From the NCBI RefSeq assembly GCF_029227915.1, contig NC_079884.1:5396001-5460000 (forward strand): a stretch of 64,000 bases of DNA. The letters are read 5' to 3'. Both the position numbers and the translations under genes were made by a program. Each line of letters starts with the position of its first letter. The stretch's first letter is position 1. The notes under the pieces are model-generated. The model did not search any database, was not told the DNA's origin, and was given only the letters and a program-made list of their open reading frames with translations. The stretch is from Hydractinia symbiolongicarpus. Taxonomy: Eukaryota; Cnidaria; Hydrozoa; Anthoathecata; Hydractiniidae. Shown in pieces: positions 1-5,732 of the stretch.

Positions 1-201
1 GAGGATTCTGTGACAGACGGCCCCAAACACGGCGGAGTGAACTACACAATAATGGGTGGTGGTGGGGTGATAGTACTTGTCTTAATTGGTGCTTATTTCG
101 TCTATAAAAATAAGGACAAAAATATTAAGGTGAAGGGTACCCCACCAAGTAACTCAGGTAATAAAAAAACTATGAGAATAAGTAAGCTTGAAATGGAATA
201 A
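1..201 (+). CDS. Small single-pass membrane protein, 5' end outside window
   Basis: The reading frame is open from base 1 to a TAA at 199-201. No ATG precedes the hydrophobic part, and the first candidate initiator is a GTG at 10, an unlikely start in an animal element, so the true start is probably left of the window. The visible part (about 66 residues) has a short polar lead, one Gly/Val/Leu-rich transmembrane segment (GGGGVIVLVLIGAYFVYK, about bases 52-110) and a Lys-rich polar tail. This suggests a small type I or III membrane protein with a basic cytoplasmic tail. The family is not recognised. It is the first of four closely spaced plus-strand small genes and is probably part of the element's accessory membrane-protein block. 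Position and composition support a real gene; function is unknown. Confidence 0.55.
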   Translation, partial: EDSVTDGPKHGGVNYTIMGGGGVIVLVLIGAYFVYKNKDKNIKVKGTPPSNSGNKKTMRISKLEME

Positions 202-245
202 AGGGATAATATCGCGATACTATAATCTTGAAGTAAATATAAGAC

Positions 246-473
246 ATGGATAAGAAAAGTATAGTCAACGATATTTATAAAGCATCGGTCGTATGCGTTT
301 TCGCTGTAGGCTATTCAATGCTCGGGAAAAAGGTATTAAAAATGACACCACCCTCAATTCAGAAGTTTGACCTGGAAGATACCGGAAAGCTTGTAGCCAT
401 AGTCGCCGCAAGTGAAATGACAAGAGAATATCTAGTTAAGCAAAAAATTATACCTGAAACTATAAATATATAA
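246..473 (+). CDS. Small membrane protein, 75 residues
   Basis: An ATG-initiated frame of 75 codons. It has a short basic start (MDKKSIVNDIYK), a hydrophobic segment at residues 14-28, a basic connector (GKKVLK), and a second, weaker hydrophobic/amphipathic segment near residues 47-58 (GKLVAIVAASEM). Two membrane-associated helices with a short loop is the simplest reading. Small proteins of this shape occur beside coiled-coil genes in cnidarian Polinton-type elements (recalled, unverified). The stop TAA at 471-473 overlaps the ATG of the next small frame. The TAAAGG box at 199-204 lies about 40 bases upstream, further away than in the other genes. Function is unknown. Confidence 0.65.
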   Translation: MDKKSIVNDIYKASVVCVFAVGYSMLGKKVLKMTPPSIQKFDLEDTGKLVAIVAASEMTREYLVKQKIIPETINI

Positions 474-616
474 TGTTGCGAATACTGGAATGGTTGGCCT
501 GGGTTTTATGCCAGCGCAAGAAAGTTGAGAGTATTTTACCCAAGGTGGAATACACGGATATCGAGGTCATAGACGACTCTGATGTCATAGCCTCCGAGGG
601 TATCGCATTAAAATAA
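473..616 (+). CDS. 47-residue small ORF overlapping the upstream stop (TAATG)
   Basis: A short frame starts at the ATG whose A is the last base of the preceding gene's TAA stop (TAATG at 471-475) and ends with TAA at 614-616. It begins with a hydrophobic, Trp-rich amphipathic stretch (MLRILEWLAWVLCQRKK), followed by a Lys/Glu/Asp-rich tail (IEVIDDSDVIASEG). It fills the gap between two recognised genes almost exactly and leaves 30 bases before the next ATG. That fit, the one-base stop/start overlap and the membrane-anchor-like start argue for a real gene, perhaps translated by termination-reinitiation from the same mRNA. Against it are its length and the lack of any recognised relative. Confidence 0.5.
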   Translation: MLRILEWLAWVLCQRKKVESILPKVEYTDIEVIDDSDVIASEGIALK

Positions 617-633
617 CACCACCATATTATATC

Positions 634-646
634 GGATTATATAAAC
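634..646 (+). promoter_or_regulatory. AT-rich TATA-like start-proximal element
   Basis: The sequence GGATTATATAAAC directly precedes the ATG at 647. ATTATAT also occurs just upstream at about 626-632. It resembles the TATATA-type runs found immediately before the ATG at 4807 and 5964. Position is the only support. Confidence 0.3.
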
Positions 647-1072
647 ATGGCTTCAATTGCAATGATGTTGGGAGGTGCCTTGGCGAACGCTTTGGCCTTC
701 ACCGGATCAAGCTACCTCTTTTCAAGTCTATCCAAGGATAGGATAGATAAGGAACGGAAGCGGCATGATCTGGCCATAGAACAGCTGCAAAAGGCTCAGG
801 TTATATGGCAACGTAAAAGACAAGAGAGGGTTGACTTTATCAACAAGCAGCTTAGACTTGAGAAGAAGGCCGAGGGTAAATTCACGGAGCTGGATGACGC
901 GATGCGGGAATATAAAAAAGTATTTGGAGGGTCACCTCTCACAGATATTCCGCGCAAGCCCGTATTGAGCGACTTTTATACACCCAGCAACGGCCAACAT
1001 GAACGGGAATTGGCATTTATCGCGCTAAGCATGATTGGTGTCGGGGGCGCCGTGTGGTATTTCGAAAAATAG
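647..1072 (+). CDS. Coiled-coil protein with N- and C-terminal hydrophobic segments
   Basis: This 141-residue protein has a hydrophobic N-terminus (residues 3-28, MASIAMMLGGALANALAF then SSYLFSSL). A long charged helix rich in K, R, E and Q spans about residues 29-92, a probable coiled coil, followed by a Pro-rich linker with SDFYTPS (about 109-115) and a C-terminal transmembrane-like segment (about 121-138, ELAFIALSMIGVGGAVWYF). The layout of an opening MASIAMM-type motif, central coiled coil, SDFY-x-PS and terminal hydrophobic helix matches a family I remember from cnidarian Polinton-like elements; its function is not established. The gene converges on the minus-strand gene ending at 1127, and a hairpin lies between their stops. 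A membrane-anchored virion or scaffold role is inference only. Confidence 0.8.
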   Translation: MASIAMMLGGALANALAFTGSSYLFSSLSKDRIDKERKRHDLAIEQLQKAQVIWQRKRQERVDFINKQLRLEKKAEGKFTELDDAMREYKKVFGGSPLTDIPRKPVLSDFYTPSNGQHERELAFIALSMIGVGGAVWYFEK

Positions 1073-1089
1073 TACTATACCGCGGGTAT

Positions 1090-1114
1090 TATGTTACATG
1101 ACACATGTAACATA
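1090..1114. terminator. Perfect 11-bp hairpin between convergent genes
   Basis: The arms TATGTTACATG (1090-1100) and CATGTAACATA (1104-1114) are exact reverse complements around a 3-base ACA loop. The hairpin lies in the 54-base gap between the plus-strand stop at 1072 and the minus-strand stop at 1127, so it could serve as a 3'-end or termination signal for both transcripts. It shares the GTTAC...GTAAC core with the hairpins at 5091 and 5749. The structure is seen directly; the role is inferred. Confidence 0.6.
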
Positions 1115-1126
1115 TATTCGGAATAG

Positions 1127-2407
1127 CTAACGCTTTGTCACCATGTAGGTGTATATCAGACCTCCGATTCCGACTATCAAAGCCCACAGGTTTTGACTCA
1201 ACCAACCGACGGCTTCCTTTGCTCTATTTAGGATCCACGATACGATGGATCCAATTATACCCGGTAGGGACGCGGCCGCAGCCCCGGCTAATCTACCTAG
1301 GAGAGATCCCAGCGCGCTCAGCTTGTTCTTTATCAATTCCCTCGCACCGCCTTCGGTTTTTTCATGATTTTTTGTATTACCGGTGGATGACCCCCCACCC
1401 CCTGGTGTCAAAGTTTCAACTAGAAGGCCGATAACCATACCAAATGCCGTTAGTACACTGACGATGGTGATACCCTGCTCACGGAATAGCGTTCGTATCT
1501 TTTCACCCAATGTAGTTTCTTTGTCGAGTACTTTGGTAATCGTCTCCCTGATGCTTTTTATTTGACTGTTAAGTTTACCTTTGAGAATATCGATAATCTC
1601 TTGCCGGCCTTTCAACTCATTTTGAAAACCTTTCAACCTTTCTTTCGCTTCATTTTGTTGTTCCTCGGTCATATTTGGTGTGTTTTCCATCTCTTCCAAC
1701 TTGTTTTTTTCTCTGTCAATATGCTGTTCGAGCTGAACCTTTTTTGCAACTTCATCCTGAAGACTTCCTCTTATGTTTCTCAATGATCTATCCAATCCTA
1801 GCAATTCACGCATAGGATATTCAAATAGATCGCCGGTCTGGGTTGCTTCATGGTCTACAGATTGTTGTTTGACCAATGAAATTAAATCCTCGGCACTGTT
1901 CACCACCTCCCCGGACATGGTTTCTAATTCTATATCCGTCGCATTCTCTATTTTATCCGGTGACGGTAGTCTCTCTTCTATTTTGTTTAGCCTAGCGGCC
2001 TGTCGGGGGGTTATACTACCTTTCGGTATATCGAACCCCAAATTGCGCAGCCTTTTCTTGCCCAATAGATCTGCAATGGTACCGGTAGACCTTAGAGATC
2101 CGCCATGTGTCAGCGGTCTGTTATCATCCTTGTAGTATAATTCGCCATCGCGAGTCTCAAACAGATCGGTATGTATCACGCTCGGGTTCTCGTTTGGATA
2201 TATAGTTAATAGCTTCTCATAGAGCGATTTAACCCGCTCACTAGTAACTCTGGAGCGCAGAGAGGTTCCTCCGCCGAATGATGTCTCCTCATCAGGTGTG
2301 TGTATCTGCACACGCGTGCGCTCCCTCGGTACCAGAGGTGTGGAGTCATCGGTACCCTCGTCGGGTTGACCATGGTCACCAAACGGATCAATATCAATGT
2401 CCGCCAT
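1127..2407 (-). CDS. Coiled-coil protein with C-terminal membrane domain, 426 residues
   Basis: Minus-strand gene. I choose the ATG at 2407 (MADIDIDPFGD) because the longer frame starting at 2647 would overlap the divergent gene at 2448, and the MADID-type acidic start matches my memory of relatives. Order: acidic, disordered N-terminus (1-45); a conserved-looking domain (45-150) with TSFGGGTSLRS and LRNLGFDIPKGSITPRQAARLN; an acidic stretch; a strong coiled coil (about 205-300); a transmembrane segment (about 312-332, ITIVSVLTAFGMVIGLLVETL); a Gly-rich linker; a Gly/Ala hydrophobic region (365-393); and a final transmembrane helix (403-421) ending in YMVTKR. I recall close relatives in anthozoan Polinton-type elements, annotated as uncharacterised. 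The shape suggests a virion membrane or entry-associated protein, but that is inference. Confidence 0.85.
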   Translation of the reverse strand: MADIDIDPFGDHGQPDEGTDDSTPLVPRERTRVQIHTPDEETSFGGGTSLRSRVTSERVKSLYEKLLTIYPNENPSVIHTDLFETRDGELYYKDDNRPLTHGGSLRSTGTIADLLGKKRLRNLGFDIPKGSITPRQAARLNKIEERLPSPDKIENATDIELETMSGEVVNSAEDLISLVKQQSVDHEATQTGDLFEYPMRELLGLDRSLRNIRGSLQDEVAKKVQLEQHIDREKNKLEEMENTPNMTEEQQNEAKERLKGFQNELKGRQEIIDILKGKLNSQIKSIRETITKVLDKETTLGEKIRTLFREQGITIVSVLTAFGMVIGLLVETLTPGGGGSSTGNTKNHEKTEGGARELIKNKLSALGSLLGRLAGAAAASLPGIIGSIVSWILNRAKEAVGWLSQNLWALIVGIGGLIYTYMVTKR

Positions 2408-2447
2408 TATTTTATTTAAAGGATAGTTTTTTCCTAATATAATAGAA
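2408..2447. promoter_or_regulatory. Divergent promoter region, 40 bp
   Basis: These 40 bases separate the minus-strand ATG (2407) from the plus-strand ATG (2448), so they must carry start signals for both genes. On the plus strand TTAAAG lies at 2416-2421, 26 bases before the ATG, followed by a T-run and TAATATAATA. Reading the other strand, TTTAAATAAAATA directly precedes that ATG. The TTAAAG box recurs at 4780, 5438 and 5929. Confidence 0.5.
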
Positions 2448-2936
2448 ATGGCAGAGAGTTCTTGTACCAGAGAAGAAACTTTTAAAACGGATATATCCAA
2501 TTCCCAACTTGACGAGCTGGTGAAATTGCGGGGCAAGTTCCAAGACCTCGAGAAGGAACGCTGGAGGTCTCTGATCATATGGTCGGTTCTGGAGGGATTA
2601 TCCGGAACCGCGGCCATTGCCGGCTCGATAGCGACCGCGGCGACCATTATTAGAAATTTAGGCGGTCCCCGTGGGAATTACATGCAGAATTCTGGTATGT
2701 GTCTGTTGGGCTCGGCTTCCTATGCGGTTACCAGTCAATATGTCGGAACATATCGGGAGAAACTTGACAAATTAAGAGCCGCGTATCGCGTTGTACAAAA
2801 TGCCATCGATGTGTTCGATCAAACGCTACCCTGGAACACTCGGGACATCTGTAGAGCAGATTTTGAGAGTTTGTGTGATACTTATCATGAAACTCTCAAG
2901 GATCTGGATAAACTGGATATAGGTTATTTAGAGTAA
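2448..2936 (+). CDS. Coiled-coil/hydrophobic-hairpin protein, paralogue A (162 residues)
   Basis: An N-terminal amphipathic/coiled segment (NSQLDELVKLRGKFQDLEKER, about 21-41) leads to a hydrophobic, Gly/Ala/Ile-rich region (about 43-70, including GTAAIAGSIATAATII). A polar middle follows, then a second helical region (about 104-160: YREKLDKLRAAYRVVQNAIDVF and ESLCDTYHETLKDLDKL). The same order and several matching positions (NSQL-x-EL-x-KLR-x-KF; YR-x-KLDK; AI-x-VF; Y-x-EAL/ETL) occur in the next gene, so the two are paralogues from a tandem duplication. Proteins of this type, with helices flanking a hydrophobic hairpin, are frequent in cnidarian Polinton-like elements (recalled). The hydrophobic core here is shorter and less Gly-rich than in the neighbour. 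Function is unknown; a membrane-inserting role is plausible. Confidence 0.75.
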   Translation: MAESSCTREETFKTDISNSQLDELVKLRGKFQDLEKERWRSLIIWSVLEGLSGTAAIAGSIATAATIIRNLGGPRGNYMQNSGMCLLGSASYAVTSQYVGTYREKLDKLRAAYRVVQNAIDVFDQTLPWNTRDICRADFESLCDTYHETLKDLDKLDIGYLE

Positions 2937-2960
2937 AGTTTTTTTCTTTGTAGTAACCAA
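2933..2960 (+). promoter_or_regulatory. Short intergenic start region with GTAAAG and T-run
   Basis: Only 24 bases separate the TAA at 2936 from the ATG at 2961. GTAAAG (2933-2938) overlaps the stop codon and is followed by a run of T, resembling the TTAAAG-plus-T-run before 2448 and 4807. The gene may have its own promoter or be co-transcribed with its paralogue. Confidence 0.35.
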
Positions 2961-3548
2961 ATGGCAGAGATTTATCCGAAGCTACCCACGGCTCCCGAGT
3001 ATTCGAGCGAGCAGGACAAGTTTAATACTAATACTGTGAACTCTCAACTTGGGGAGCTTAGAAAATTACGTGATAAGTTCAATACAAAATATGAGAAATA
3101 TAACAAGACGCTGCACAGACTGGTACTTTTAAATGCCAGCGCCACGGCCCTAACCGTCGCTTCGGGCATAGGTTCGGTGGTAACCGGTGCCACGCTCATC
3201 GGAATCCCCGCTTCCGTGGGATTGGGAGCCGTAGCACTGTCGGGAACCATTTTCACGGGCTCCATCATGGCTCTGATTAAAAGATATCGGAGCAAGCTTG
3301 ACAAGGTCATGAAATTATATGATGTTGCGACGTCCGCCATCGCCGTGTTTGAAAACTCCGTCTCGCGGGCTCTGAATAATGACGACATTAGTCACATTGA
3401 ATTTCAAACCCTGAGCGGTATATACTACGAAGCTCTGAACAAGATGACGAAAACCGACAGAAAGATGGAGAGCGAAACTCGCAACCAGTTTGAAAAAAGT
3501 CTAATGGACGAGGTTCAAAGCCTCAGAAGGACCGTAAATCAAGGTTAG
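2961..3548 (+). CDS. Coiled-coil/hydrophobic-hairpin protein, paralogue B (195 residues)
   Basis: The start MAEIYPKLPTAPEYS is a Pro-rich leader I associate with this family in cnidarian elements. An amphipathic helix (about 27-55, NSQLGELRKLRDKFNTKYEKYNK) is followed by two hydrophobic segments forming a Gly-rich hairpin (about 56-103: ALTVASGIGSVVTGATLIGI and GLGAVALSGTIFTGSIMALI). A C-terminal helical region (about 107-190) contains YRSKLDKVMKLYDVATSAI and EFQTLSGIYYEALNKM. The hairpin flanked by amphipathic helices resembles colicin- or apolipoprotein-L-like membrane-inserting architectures in shape only. It is paralogous to the preceding gene and about 30 residues longer, mostly at the ends and in the hairpin. 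A role in membrane remodelling or penetration is inference. Confidence 0.8.
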   Translation: MAEIYPKLPTAPEYSSEQDKFNTNTVNSQLGELRKLRDKFNTKYEKYNKTLHRLVLLNASATALTVASGIGSVVTGATLIGIPASVGLGAVALSGTIFTGSIMALIKRYRSKLDKVMKLYDVATSAIAVFENSVSRALNNDDISHIEFQTLSGIYYEALNKMTKTDRKMESETRNQFEKSLMDEVQSLRRTVNQG

Positions 3549-3737
3549 TGATGTGCGCATGTACACCGCTCGCATATTTCGTGTGGTACGATAAAAATTA
3601 ATATTAAGGCGGTTTGTGACATTATGCGGCGCGATCGTCCCCCCAAGACTGAGCCATAGCGGCCCTATCTGCCGACCGACCCGCGCGATCCCCGGCATCA
3701 TCTTTACCAGAAACAGGTAAAGATATCGCCCCCTTTT
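3549..3737. other. Convergent intergenic region with an orphan promoter-like motif and an 11-codon frame
   Basis: This gap separates the stop of the plus-strand gene from the end of the minus-strand integrase. It contains the 15-mer TGTGGTACGATAAAA (3582-3596), identical to the one upstream of the gene at 4807, then TTAAGG (3604-3609) and an ATG at 3624. That ATG opens only 11 codons (MRRDRPPKTEP) before a TAG at 3657. The stretch 3624-3690 is GC-rich, unlike its surroundings. It could be the beheaded remnant of a lost gene whose promoter survives, or the start of an untranslated antisense transcript into the integrase. No longer frame convinces me. Confidence 0.4.
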
Positions 3738-4715
3738 TCACCAACCTTGCACATAATCAGGAGGTAAATCTGTATCTTCAGGTATTAACATCAATTCCTC
3801 TTTTACAAAAGCCCGTCCGGGTCCGTCTTGAACATAGTACATTACACGGTTACCAGGTTGCGCTATTACCTCACGCAATCTATATGTGTTTTTCGACCAT
3901 ATTCTATCTGTTGCCCGTCTCCGCCCATCATCATGCTCTTCACCAGGTTGTAGTAGATATCTATACAGGCCATCCTTAGGTAATTCTACTTCAGGTGGAT
4001 AGCTCTCTTGATTAACCAGAGGCACCTCTTTCATTATAATAGCATCTTTTGGCTTCATATCAATCATCTGCGTCTTTGTATCGTTTAGCCTATCAATCAG
4101 TTTATACAGATGCTTAACCCATGTAGATGATACCTTTTCCGGATCATTCAGTTCTTGGGCATCTTGTATTTTGAATAAATTTTCGGCAAGTATCTTGTTC
4201 AACGCCTCAACAAAAGCTGTGTGCGTATGCTTATATTTTGTAGTCGCTCTTTTAATTTCAACCTTATGCTTCTCCAACAGCTTTGATACATCTGCCTTGA
4301 ATTCTGAACCGTTATCACATTGGAAAGTTTTTGGATAAGTTAATGGTCCTGCCTTGTAGATGTCCTCAATCATAGCGGAAACCTCTTTGGCTTTCTTAGT
4401 CCTCAAAGGTCGGGCTACCTTGTATCTGGAAGCAGCATCGATTCCCGACAAAATGTACTTATATTTATTACCATACAGTATGTCACCGGGCATGTACAAT
4501 AAATCGAATTGATGTAAATCATTAGGGGTGGTAACTTCATAATGTGGTCTTTCAACATGTTTTGGGGCGGGTAAATGTACTTGCCAAAATGCTTGCTTTG
4601 ATAGCCACTTCTTAATCTCCTTTGGCCCGAAGCCGAATACTCTTAAATTCTGAACAGCCTTTTGTCCTTTCCATAAATTTTGAGGTTGATAGTAAGTCTC
4701 TTGAAGTTTTGACAT
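3738..4715 (-). CDS. Retrovirus-type DD35E integrase of a Polinton element
   Basis: This 325-residue protein carries an rve-family (RNase H-fold) catalytic core. The triad is visible: D71 in HQFDLLYMP, D134 in FQCDNGSEF and E170 in TAFVEALNKILA. Exactly 35 residues lie between D134 and E170, the spacing typical of retroviral and Polinton integrases. SGIDAASRYKVARPL (90-104) matches the usual second strand after the first Asp. It would insert linear element DNA into host chromosomes. No HHCC zinc finger is evident in the short N-terminus, and no clear chromodomain in the C-terminus, which instead ends in a basic, Trp/Tyr-containing region (about 270-325). The ATG at 4715 sits under a TAAAGG box on its own strand (4732-4737). 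The frame is uninterrupted, so this gene could still be functional. Confidence 0.92.
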   Translation of the reverse strand: MSKLQETYYQPQNLWKGQKAVQNLRVFGFGPKEIKKWLSKQAFWQVHLPAPKHVERPHYEVTTPNDLHQFDLLYMPGDILYGNKYKYILSGIDAASRYKVARPLRTKKAKEVSAMIEDIYKAGPLTYPKTFQCDNGSEFKADVSKLLEKHKVEIKRATTKYKHTHTAFVEALNKILAENLFKIQDAQELNDPEKVSSTWVKHLYKLIDRLNDTKTQMIDMKPKDAIIMKEVPLVNQESYPPEVELPKDGLYRYLLQPGEEHDDGRRRATDRIWSKNTYRLREVIAQPGNRVMYYVQDGPGRAFVKEELMLIPEDTDLPPDYVQGW

Positions 4716-4806
4716 GTTTTATTTATGCACACCTTTATTTATCTCCTTTTTGTGTTATGATGTGGTACGATAAAAGTGCTTAAAGTTTTTCATATATTAT
4801 ATTATA
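4716..4806. promoter_or_regulatory. Divergent promoter between integrase and SAP-like gene
   Basis: Towards the plus-strand gene: TGTGGTACGATAAAA (4761-4775), TTAAAG (4780-4785), a T-run, and an AT-rich TATATTATATTATA tract ending at the ATG (4807). Towards the integrase: TAAAGG read on the minus strand (4732-4737), 16 bases from its ATG. The ACGAT-then-TTAAAG order recurs before 5472 and 5964. Confidence 0.55.
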
Positions 4807-5076
4807 ATGTCAGACATGGATACCACACCAGATTACAAATTGATGAAACTGAGAGAGTTGCGAGAGGTTGCTAAATCCCGCGGAATTAAGTATATCGTGG
4901 GTATGAGAAAGGCTAAACTGGTTGAGGTGATTGAGAAGAATGATCTCGACCCATCCTACACCATCGATCTGGATACCAAGAAGGAATGGTATGGATACTG
5001 TTCAAGGTGGAGGTCGAAAAACAGGGAGGCATATCTAAAAGCTCAAAAACGTTATAACGACAAAAGATCCAAGTGA
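4807..5076 (+). CDS. Small SAP-like (helix-extension-helix) protein, 89 residues
   Basis: Residues 11-46 (KLMKLRELREVAKSRGIKYIVGMRKAKLVEVIEKN) have the pattern of SAP or Rho-N type domains: a leucine-rich helix, a Gly turn and a second basic helix. These domains usually bind nucleic acid. The C-terminal third is rich in basic and aromatic residues (WYGYCSRWRSKNREAYLKAQKRYNDKRSK), suggesting a nucleic-acid-binding tail, possibly DNA condensing. The domain is a distant relative of the modules at the start of the polymerase and in the 5472 gene. Its 3' end (GGGAGGCATATCTAA and AAGTGATTGGG) also recurs at the end of the 5472 gene, which shows recombination between them. It is divergently transcribed from the integrase. 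Function beyond probable nucleic acid binding is unknown. Confidence 0.75.
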   Translation: MSDMDTTPDYKLMKLRELREVAKSRGIKYIVGMRKAKLVEVIEKNDLDPSYTIDLDTKKEWYGYCSRWRSKNREAYLKAQKRYNDKRSK

Positions 5077-5090
5077 TTGGGTATTTTTTT

Positions 5091-5108
5091 GTTACTCAGA
5101 CGAGTAAC
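5091..5108 (+). terminator. 3'-UTR hairpin, copy 1
   Basis: GTTACTC-AGAC-GAGTAAC, 15 bases after the TGA at 5074-5076 and directly after a T-run, forms a perfect 7-bp stem with a 4-base loop. A second version at 5749 keeps the fold with a G:U pair. A 3'-end processing or termination role is inferred. Confidence 0.5.
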
Positions 5109-5115
5109 AAATGTT

Positions 5116-5237
5116 GGTGGGTGGGTACCCATGGTGGAGCGGTCACGACCCCCGAGGTGCCGGTGGGTGGGTACCCATGGTGGAGCGGTCACGACCCCCG
5201 AGGTGCCGGTGGGTGGGTACCCATGGTGGAGCGGTCA
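5116..5237. repeat. 46-bp tandem repeat, about 2.6 copies
   Basis: The unit begins GGTGGGTGGGTACCCATGG at 5116, 5162 and 5208, and continues with GGAGCGGTCACGACCCCCG; the third copy stops after GGTCA. It contains the palindromes TGGGTACCCA and CCATGG. A single diverged copy lies at about 5790-5813, and a G-rich relic after the polymerase at 10428-10460. Confidence 0.85.
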
Positions 5238-5283
5238 GTATCATAAACCGCGTTTTACCGCCATGGGGTCGGGTGGTTGTCTT

Positions 5284-5408
5284 GCGAACGAAGCCCCTCA
5301 CGATCCTCGCGAACGAAGCCCCTCACGATCCTCGCGAACGAAGCCCCTCACGATCCTCGCGAACGAAGCCCCTCACGATCCTCGCGAACGAAGCCCCTCA
5401 CGATCCTC
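5284..5408. repeat. 25-bp tandem repeat, five copies
   Basis: Five essentially identical units begin at 5284, 5309, 5334, 5359 and 5384, each GCGAACGAAGCCCCTCACGA followed by TCCTC. The near-perfect identity shows recent slippage or unequal exchange. The tail CACGATCCTCCA resembles CACGACCCTCCA at the same place in the second spacer (about 5888), which holds only one copy. Frames through it are artefacts of the repeat. Confidence 0.88.
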
Positions 5409-5414
5409 CACCCC

Positions 5415-5471
5415 GGTTTACGATTTATAAAAACGGCTTAAAGATCCACAGATCGTATATCACAACCGGGC
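5415..5471 (+). promoter_or_regulatory. Promoter-like block upstream of the 5472 gene
   Basis: CGGTTTACGATTTATAAAAA (ACGAT at 5420-5424), then TTAAAG (5438-5443) and TCGTATAT (5453-5460), then the ATG at 5472. It aligns over its whole length with the block before the polymerase gene at 5904-5963. The last bases, CAACCGGGC, instead match the junction between the two internal polymerase modules, hinting at a recombination point right at the start codon. Confidence 0.5.
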
Positions 5472-5732
5472 ATGACTTCGAGAAATACAGTTTCCGAATT
5501 AATACATCTCGCTAGAGAAAAATCCTCTAGAGAACGCGGCCTACATCATGGCTACTTAAGGCTCAGAAAGGCCGATCTGATCGAATTTTTGAGACCAACT
5601 ACCGTTTCAGCACCGGTTAGACCGGTACCCGTGCCGAGACCCACCAGACCCGTACCAGCGCCGAGACCCGTACCGGCACCGAGACCCTCGAGATCCGGTA
5701 GTGAACAACCGGGAGGCATATCTAAGACCTAA
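5472..5732 (+). CDS. Free-standing copy of the polymerase N-terminal SAP-like module, 86 residues
   Basis: Starts MTSRNTVSEL, like the polymerase, and continues through one SAP-like module (about residues 5-43, ending RLRKADLIEFLRPTT) and the Pro/Arg repeat region (VPVPRP, VPAPRP), ending at TAA 5730-5732. Relative to the polymerase copy it has a 15-base and a 3-base insertion, both in frame; the 15-base one duplicates CTCTAGAGAA-like sequence. The terminal GGISKT and the following bases derive from the 3' end of the 4807 gene. So this is a chimeric partial duplication: polymerase module in front, SAP-gene tail behind. It may be a functional small nucleic-acid-binding protein or a by-product. 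The open frame and intact promoter block favour expression. Confidence 0.55.
   Translation: MTSRNTVSELIHLAREKSSRERGLHHGYLRLRKADLIEFLRPTTVSAPVRPVPVPRPTRPVPAPRPVPAPRPSRSGSEQPGGISKT

Noticed and set aside
10-12. GTG at 10 as the start codon of the first gene.
   Set aside because: GTG starts are not expected in an animal element, and the frame is open to base 1, so the gene most likely begins outside the window.
1135-2135. Several plus-strand frames of 60-120 residues opposite the 426-residue gene.
   Set aside because: They are antisense shadows: low complexity, no domain, and entirely inside a well-supported coding region.
2408-2647. N-terminal extension of the minus-strand protein to an ATG at 2647.
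   Set aside because: It would overlap the divergent gene at 2448 over its whole length, and the added residues mirror that gene's antisense. The ATG at 2407 fits the family-like start.
3044-3701. Minus-strand frames opposite the second paralogue and across 3501-3701.
   Set aside because: They are antisense to a supported gene or cross the convergent gap with no recognisable features.
5284-5408. CRISPR-like array.
   Set aside because: The 25-bp units are directly adjacent with no unique spacers. The satellite is also contiguous without spacers.
5077-5515. Repeat-containing frames of 117 and 134 residues over the 46-bp and 25-bp repeats.
   Set aside because: The protein is only the translation of the tandem DNA repeats in two frames at once, with no promoter-spaced start.
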